Origin: Branchiostoma floridae
Taxonomy: Eukaryota > Chordata > Leptocardii > Amphioxiformes > Branchiostomatidae
NCBI RefSeq assembly: GCF_000003815.2
Contig: NW_023365847.1
Span: 1 to 26,724 of the forward strand
Length of the DNA: 26,724 nt
Direction of reading: 5' to 3'
Shown here in pieces: positions 11,901 to 20,900 of this stretch. The number at the start of each line of letters is the position of its first letter. The stretch's first letter is position 1. The notes under the pieces are model-generated. The model was not told the origin of the DNA and searched no databases. It saw nothing but the letters and a program-made list of their open reading frames with translations. A program made the position numbers and the translations under genes.

Positions 11901-14900
11901 CAATCATGTTCCTTAATTATTCCTATAAATGAAACCACGAAACAAATTCAAAAAGTCTGGTATTGCCCACTTCTCAGTTGTGGTAAGACCCTTTGGGCTG
12001 GGTTCACTTTGAGAACAACCCAAGGCCACATATTGGTCATGAGCAGTAAATGGTCTCCAAGCAAGGTCACCAGACATCACGCAGTGTAATTACTATACCA
12101 TATTTCAAAGTTTGATGCCTACCTGAGCTGAGGAGCATTGAGCACTCAATGAAGGCCCACTGAGCAGCCTGGCTAATTAAATGGAAATTTTGTCCCTGAA
12201 CTGCAAGCTCTGTGTACTATACAAGTAAATGCTTCCACCTATAATCTATGACATTTGATGGTATTTACATTGCAGGTGTCTGTGCGAAAGGAATACCACA
12301 GACGACTTGGTCCAGATGATACCATAAGAGATACACCGTTGCAGAAACAGGTAATCTAATAGATATACATGTATATATATATATATGTAGTAATCTTCAC
12401 ACTTGAGTGACATGAATACATTGTACTCCCTTAATGGGTAAATTTGATTACTGACAGGGAACTTTCTTAAAACACAGTTTATGTGGAATTTGACACAATA
12501 CCAATATTGTATGTTATTGTTGCTTTCAGATTTCCCTCTTAATCAATGACTTTTCATCTTTATTTGTATATGTCTGTTAATATATAATGTGTATGTGACT
12601 TATGTTTGTGTGTATGTGTGTCAATAACATTCCTTTTTATCTGTTTGGTGTCTTTCTGAATAGACTTAAATGTAGAATATGCAACTACATTATGTGTCCT
12701 TTGATATTGCCTTGTAATTTAATCTATAAAGGACTAACTGTGGAAGTCACAACTACTTTTACATGATGTTAGTAAACTTTATCTGTTCATGGTGCCATTC
12801 CCATTGCCATTTTGTAGGAAAAGAACGCCACTGCAGGTAGCAAAAGATGCAAAGTGCAAGCATGCCCGGACCAGCTTCAACCGAAGGTAATAAATGCAAT
12901 CTCTTTAAGTCTTCAAATCTAACTCACATTCAAAAATATATTGCATACTTATGTTGGATGGCATCTGAAATTTTTTGACAAGCTAATATTGAGATGCGCT
13001 CAGTAACATATGCAATACAAAAAAACAACCATGCAGCTATCTCCATCGGCTTAGTAAAGCTTGTGTGGTGGCAGGAACTTGTTTATGTGACCCACTGGCA
13101 GTTTGCCACCAAGAATGAAGGATAATTTTGTTTTGTCTTTTGTAGCTTTCCAAAGAGATCTACTGATGATGATAGTAAATGTCAGGGCTGAAGTGCAGGT
13201 TAGAACTTCTTGAAATAAAAATCTAAAATGTGCCTCTTTATAGTACTAACTAGTTTCCTTTTCTTCTGCTCATACAAGGGTCTTTCAAATCCTGGGGATA
13301 ACCGCTGCTGGGCCAATGCAGCAATCCAGTGCCTCACTGCCATTGGGGCTGGGGACTACTTCATCAACAATCCCAAGGATACTTTCTTACACTGGCTGGG
13401 TGAATTCATGTCTACTCACATGTATGGTCAACTTGGGCAGCCTAGAGTTGTAGACACAACAGAGCTTATTGGGAAGATTAGAAGTGAATTTCCCACTCTC
13501 AGCAGCAACGGTGAACAGGACAGCTTAGAGTTCCTCATGCTGTTGTTAGACAGAATGGAGGGGTAAATCTTTACATTATTTTACCTAAAGTTTAACATGA
13601 GAATGATGCTGTATAGATTTTTGTAGCTCTTATGCCTGCTGACATACTTTTTCACCTTCTATTGAAGTTTACCATTCAGGATCCGTACCAATGAGCTTAT
13701 TTTTCATAGTAGCCACACATTTCCATTACAATACATCTACCATACTTCCTATGAAGGAAACTCATTTTTTGTATTCAAAGGTCACAGGGTTGTTTGCAGA
13801 GATTTGCCATAAGGGATAGCAATAATCAAAAGTCAAAACTGTTTTGTGGCATCATCTTTGGTATCTTAAGTGTGTAGACTCACAGTTCCGACATTATGGG
13901 TCATGATTAGCCCAGAGTACTAAGTAGTTCCATTGAACTAGTATGTCAATGTTATTGGCAATAGAATATGGTTAGACAGCTTTCCAGTAAATCTTTGGGA
14001 TAATTATCAGTACAATGGAAGATTAGTAAGAATTAATTCGAGGGATTAAAAACAGACTGTACAGTAATTTGAGGGACTTAGGTGTGAGTACATACAATTT
14101 GCCTAAAGAAACTTTCCCTATTTGGTGACTTAGCTCAGGTCTTAACTGGTTAGTAATGATGACTGCATGTACATTTTTTTTGTATTTCTCACAGGCCCTG
14201 GACGTTGAAGCTTTCTTTGAAGACAAAATGTAATGATTGTGGCTGGATCTCCCCAACCTGTACTCAACAAGATAGCCTGTATCACATCCACGCACATGGA
14301 GTTGAAAGCGATGTGCTGCGCGTGAGTGAACTGCTTCACGAATCTTTTCATGAAGGCCTTGAGGGGACTCAGTTACCCTGGTATGTACATTATTTTGTTT
14401 CTTGTATGTTAGGAGTAAATGAATTAGGTATTAACCTTCTATTGTCCTTTTCTACTTTTGTCATGAAGTAATGGAAATTGCCATACCAAATTGTATATTT
14501 TTTCTATTTGATTTGTCAATAGATGGACACAATTTAAGAAAACTGGTGCTCAAATCATCTTTGGGAGGAACATATAAAAAAGCACCTGTATTAAAGATAA
14601 TTAAAATGTATGGCCATGAATTATACGGCAACTAATTGTACCTACATTTTCTCAGTAAGGTGAAGGGCCACAAGGGGTACCAGGAAAGAAGCATCACTTC
14701 GAGTTCAAGTGGAAGTTTCTTAATTCTTGTGATGGAGAGGGCCATTAGTTACACTGACCAAGCTACACTGTCTGACAGCCGTGATTTGGAGGTGGAAGAG
14801 AAACTGTCTGTTGGACAGCATGAGTATCAACTGATGGCAATCCTGGTGTGATGATACTTTATACAGCACCTACTTCTTTTGTTAGGGTCTATGTAACAAG

Positions 14901-17900
14901 TAGTATTGATTTCTTGATAAAAAAATTTGCCTGAAAAAGGAAGCATCTGCATGGGCACAATTTATAATGCAATATAAGTTTTTACTTGGGGTCACAGGAA
15001 TGCAACAAAGTAAACTTAGAACTGGAAATTTGAAATACACTTCAATGTTTTTCTTTCTACTGATCTAAGACAAAGCAACTTTCAAGGAAATAATAATTTA
15101 CATCTGCATGTAACTAATTTCAAAACTCATAGTCTTTTCCGGATTGGTTGACAATTATCATCTGAAACAGCTGAACACTAATAGATATATTACATTATAA
15201 TAATAGTTGAAATATTCTTAATATCATTCATTTCCCTTTAACAGTGTCACACAGGAAGTCGCACCACAGGCCACTACTTTGCGAAGACACTTCGGGAGGG
15301 ACAATGGTACTCTTTTGATGATGGTAGAGTTTCCAAGTTTAACATCAAGAAGAAACGAGCAAGTCAGGAGTACAAAGCGTTCTTTTACAGAGAATGTGGT
15401 AAGAGATTACTGAAATAGTCTTTTCAAGCATTGTTTCAAGGTCAGACGCTTTTTAATGATTATGACACTAAGTAAACATTTTCATTGCACACACAGCTCG
15501 AACACAAGAGGATCACCAATCTCATGGATTGCAGGTGAGCAATTTACTCTTTGCAATAAGTAATAACTTTGTCCTAAAAAGTAAATTCAGAGTGTGGAAA
15601 TGAAGTAGAGGCATCTACATATGAGGTAAGAAAGTCTGTAATGCTTTAAAATATATAGAGCATTGTATTAATAAGTATTGTTAATTGTAGAATCAATCTT
15701 GGAATGGGAAGAACTTGCAAAGAGGATGAAGTTCATTTATTTATTGATTACACTTTTATTAATTATGCTTGTCATTTTGTCTAGTAAGTTGATATGGATC
15801 ATAGGACAGAGTACCGACTACTGAGGGAAGAACAAAAACATTTTCAAAAATTTTACATGAAATCATTTAGCGTTAAATGTCTCTTTGTTCACATGACAAT
15901 ATCACCTATAACATATGCACTGGGGATCCACAGGCACAACAGCACAATCATTTACAAACATTCATGCTATTTTGGTGAACCTTGATCATGTGTCTAAACC
16001 ACAATATGCCTCACAGAATGCCTCTATCAAGCAGATTTACGTCATGACTAATGTGTGGCTTGTTGATTTCTTAGGAGATGGAGTCAAAAACAGACCTGGC
16101 CCAAGAAATGCAGCTCCAGGAGGAAATTCTTGCAGAGATCGATGGAGAAAAGGTTACACGGAAAGACATGCAAGGCTTGAATGGCACAAACCTGCTGAAT
16201 GACAATGTAAGTAAACGTGGTCACTAAATTCCCAACAACTTCCGCCCATTTCTCTGCTGAGTGATGTCTGTCTTTATAACTTTAAGCAGTCCATCCCACT
16301 GCTCAATTTCAAAAATCACAGTTTTCATTCTCCATGACACGTTTTTTGGGTCCCAACTCACTCATGATGGGCCCCTGGTATAGTCGGGTATGCTCCCTTC
16401 CAGTATCTTTGGAAAGATTTGTAATATTGTGGTGTTACAGTTATGTGTTTTTTTTTCAGATTGTGAATTTTTACATGAAAATGATCATGGAGAGAAGCAG
16501 GCTGACAGTGAGTGGCCATTTGTATTTTTGCATGAATCGCATGTAAGGAATTATATTTCAATTTCTCTTCAGAGCAACAGAGTCAAAATGTACATTACAA
16601 GCTGCTACAAAAGATTAGTGAGTGATTCACTATGTCATTGAAGCTATCATTATTGTTGTACATATTCCTGTCAAACAGAGTTTAAATTCATATGAACACC
16701 AGATTGTGCTATAAAAATTTGTTTCTCATCTTCAACTAAACACAAATCCATAACAACTCCAAACAAGAATATGACATCAACCTTGGCAAATTAAAATGGA
16801 CCTTAACATTGTTAATTTGTTTTATCACCGAAGTTTCACACATATTACAAAATGAATGTTATTCTTACAGGGCTACCCAAGAGTGCATGCGTTTTGCTCC
16901 TTCTTCTACCAGCAGCTGCTGCAGAATGGCTACTCTTCTGTTAAAAACTGGACTAAGAGAGATGACCTGTTCTCTATGGATCTTGTCTTAGTTCCAGTCC
17001 ACCTACGAGTAAAGAAGCACTGGTGCTTGGCGGTAAGTCACTACACCATTTGCAAACACACAATGAATCTTCTATCCATAATTATTCCAAAACCATCAAA
17101 GCCATTCTATAATTGGACAATATAGTTAACCATAAATTCATCATCATGACACCTGCATTTTCAGTCTCTTTTTTTCAGTAATGTTGAAGTCCACAATTTG
17201 TATGCAAGCAGCAACTTATTTATTTTCTTCTGAATATATGGAAAGTATACATTGATCAATTGAGCAGTTAATGGTCGACTCTTGTTTGATATAGTGAAAA
17301 CCATTTCAATGGGAATGGTTTTCATCATATTAATAGTAATCAATAATCCGAAAACTTGCTACATTATTTTGTATGTAACTTGTAAGTTGAAAAAAACATG
17401 GGTCCTTTTATGGAGAAACAGGAACAGTTGTTTTTACTCTGTGAATAGGTGATGGACATGAGAAGTAAATGTATCAACTACTTTGATTCAATGGGGGAGA
17501 TGAACAAGGAATGCCTTGAATGTCTTAGGTGAGTTTACTTCCTACCACTATTGCATTTATATTGGAATTTGTCAGTATTACTTTTATGTATACAATTCAG
17601 GAGAATGTTGGCCTCGAATATGTAGACCTCTTGTCTGCCATGCGGGACATAGCCGTGCTGTCACCCATTGGATGAAACCGACTGTCTGAGTCTGACTGAA
17701 GTTTGTGCATGTGACAACATGATACCAATACAATATCCTGTAATTTTTCCTTTGTATTATCAAAGGTCACTCAGTTGATGTAAAATTTGTACTTTGTTTT
17801 TACCTGATGTGAAGGGGTTATCTACAGGAAGAGCACAAGAGAAAGAAAGGAACAGACCTAGACCTGTCAAAATGGACAACAAACTTTCCTAAGGTATTCT

Positions 17901-20900
17901 GATGTGTGTTTTTCATTATTTAGCCTTCAGTACATTATGGTTGTCATTTAGCGGCAGATTTGCTTTGGGTATAGGATTAGACATGGGGCGGGGGTTGAGA
18001 GTGTATTACATTTGTAGCCACGGTCACACACTGTCAATGTATGAAGACTTGACTAATTATGTAATGATGTAATGGAAATTTCATTTATGAATTTATAGTG
18101 TATTAATTGCTTTATATATCTGATATGCAAGGTTTAGAAACAGTTTTGCATAGCATTTTTTTTCATCATTGATTGTTTTGAATGGACACCAAGCTATTGC
18201 CTGACAGTGGGAACATGTTGATTATTCTACAATTTAAGAAAGGTTGTTCATCTTCACATTTTTCCTCATTGCTCTGGAGGGACACTCTCATATACATCTA
18301 CATACCAAGTAATGCAGAAATGTACCAAGAAAAAAGTAAAAGAAAGAGATCTGTAATAATAATAATGAAAATGAGAAGAACAGCCAATATCAAAAGCCCT
18401 TGAGAGCCCACTTCAAGTGGAAATATTGTCTAACTATCCATCAATGTGTGATGAAATTTCAATGACGATATTTATTACATTTTTGTAGAACCTACCAAAG
18501 CAGCTCAACTCCTTTGATTGTGGGGTCTTTGCATGCAAGTATGCTGAGGTTGCAAGCCGGGATGCGAAGATGAGCTTCACTCAGGTAGGCACCAAATTTG
18601 TGTAAGAACTTACATCTTTATGACTCCCAAGCTAAATTTTGGAATGAATTCAATTACCGTGAGACAATGAAATATAATGTAGTTGACATAGTCTCTGGAA
18701 GATTTCTATGCTGACTGAAGAAAATAATAGAATTTGGTCAAACAGGGAGAATATTTTGTCAGCTCAAGCTAATTTGGCCATTTTTCAGATCAATTTAGCC
18801 AGTCTTGACTCCTACTGTGACCCTGACAAATTACTATGGAATTTTTCACCCTCTTTATTCGGCCAGGTCATGTTGGAGACTGTGATCAATAACTATCAAC
18901 TTTTGTATGCTGTAACTGTATTACCAAATGGATTGACTGAAAGTCTAAAAATATCAGCTAATTACTAGTAAGTTCCTCAGCTTTTAAATAGTAAGAACAT
19001 ATACTAATACCATGAGGAAAAAAGTAATTGGATTTGTAAATGTAACCAAGAATCATACTTAAACTTTACTTATCTGGGATGATGCGAAAAAAAATATTTC
19101 AAAACTTCTTCTATTTTCCCACACAGCATGACATACCTGCCTTCAGAAGACAGATGGTTGGGGAAATTCTTGACAAGAAGTTGAAAGGCAAGAAAACCAG
19201 TAATAGACAATTTTTATGTTTGTATTATATCACTAAAACTAAGGCAAAGCATACATGATGTACAAATCAACAGAGAAGGATGAATATGAATACCACATTT
19301 TCTCTATCAATGTACACCACAATTATGAAATCAATTCTCAATTTGAAGCAAGTCTCAAACATTTAATCTGTGGGATTGAAATGTATGATTGCAATCCTCA
19401 AATAATCCACCAGTCTTGAAGTTGAACTGGGTGATTTTTTCTTGGTTTTTACATCTAGGGACTTGTACACAAAGTCATTCACACACTGTTTCTACACTTA
19501 CAAGTAACTTAAATAGCAAGTTACAAAGTGAGAATATTGTATTGGAAATGTTACACAGTCACTTAATATATTATTCACATTTCTGGCATTGCAGCTGCTG
19601 TAGAATCCATGTCAGACTCCAGTGCAGCCTCACCCCCTGACTCTTCAGTCTGTGGCTCTGGTGGAGCCTCAATCCATGATGATGAGGTGTGAATGGATTT
19701 AATTTTTTTCATTGTGACAAAATGTCCATAATTCCTACTGTTTGTTGCTGTTAAAGCTATTGAACATACATTGCCCCTTCCAAATACATGTACTGCAGCC
19801 CTATTGGTATATGTAGGATCTAACCACTTTCCATTCAGCTAAATATCTTTCTACTCCCTTACCCCACCCCCATCTCAGAATGCTATTTGTTACTGTTTGG
19901 TCAAAACTCCGTAGACATTCTTAATGTTAAATACTTTCCACACAAACAGTCTGACTAAATGGTGACCATTGAGTATAAAAAAGTGTAATACTTTTGTATG
20001 TTATAGGCAACTACCTGTTTGTGTAGTAGTAGTGAAGTCTTTTTACAGAATCTGTATCAGCAGGCATTCATTGACAAGGCTATTACTAGTAATTTGGCAT
20101 AGCTTACTGGGACCTATGACTGTAGGGGAAAATAACACCTGTGGTTAGTTAGACTAGCCAGGCCTGTCTTACGGTCATACATAGTCATGCTTTGCTGTGA
20201 GTGAAGTGTGAAATGCAAACTGAAAGGGAATGTCTGATCACTATAAGCATAAACACTGGTTCATGCAGCTGCTTTGTTTGTTTGTTAGGTACTCTTGACT
20301 TTTATAGTAAGCGGCCTGCAGGCCGATTTGAGCTTTCATGTGAATAAATAAAAGGTTCAATCAAATAAGATTGGTAATACATAAATGGGACCTTTATTTA
20401 TTTATTTATTCATCTCAAAACATGTGGGTAGCCCCTTCAACTTGTTTGAAGTTGATTTCCAAGGGGGCCCACTACATAAATAACAAAAACGAAACGTGAC
20501 CTTAAAGTCTTCAATAAAGGCACAATCCTTTCATGAGCCTTGATTGTTATACTAGTATGTGTTCGTGGAACTCTACTTTTCCATTTAATGCTGATTATTT
20601 TTTCCTTTTTTTATATAATTTTGATAGAGGCCAAAACAATCAGAGTCTCAGAATGCTGGGTTGGATCTGGACATTGAGGAGGTATTTCGAAAAGTTATCT
20701 TCACAACTGAAATACTCTTCATGCTTAAATTTCACTATCCATAAATTTATGACCTAATTACACTTTCTTTTCTTTGCTTTGGTTGTAGCCAACCATATAA
20801 CTATAATTGTAGTAACAGCTTAGACGTGCAATTACTCCTCTCTTACTTGCAGTTCTTCTTCCTAGCCTCTTACAGATTCTCGCAGCGACTGTGCAGAACT

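Noticed and set aside
17296-17323. GAAAACCATT/AATGGTTTTC hairpin
   Set aside because: A 10-bp stem in AT-rich intron sequence is expected by chance and has no supporting context.
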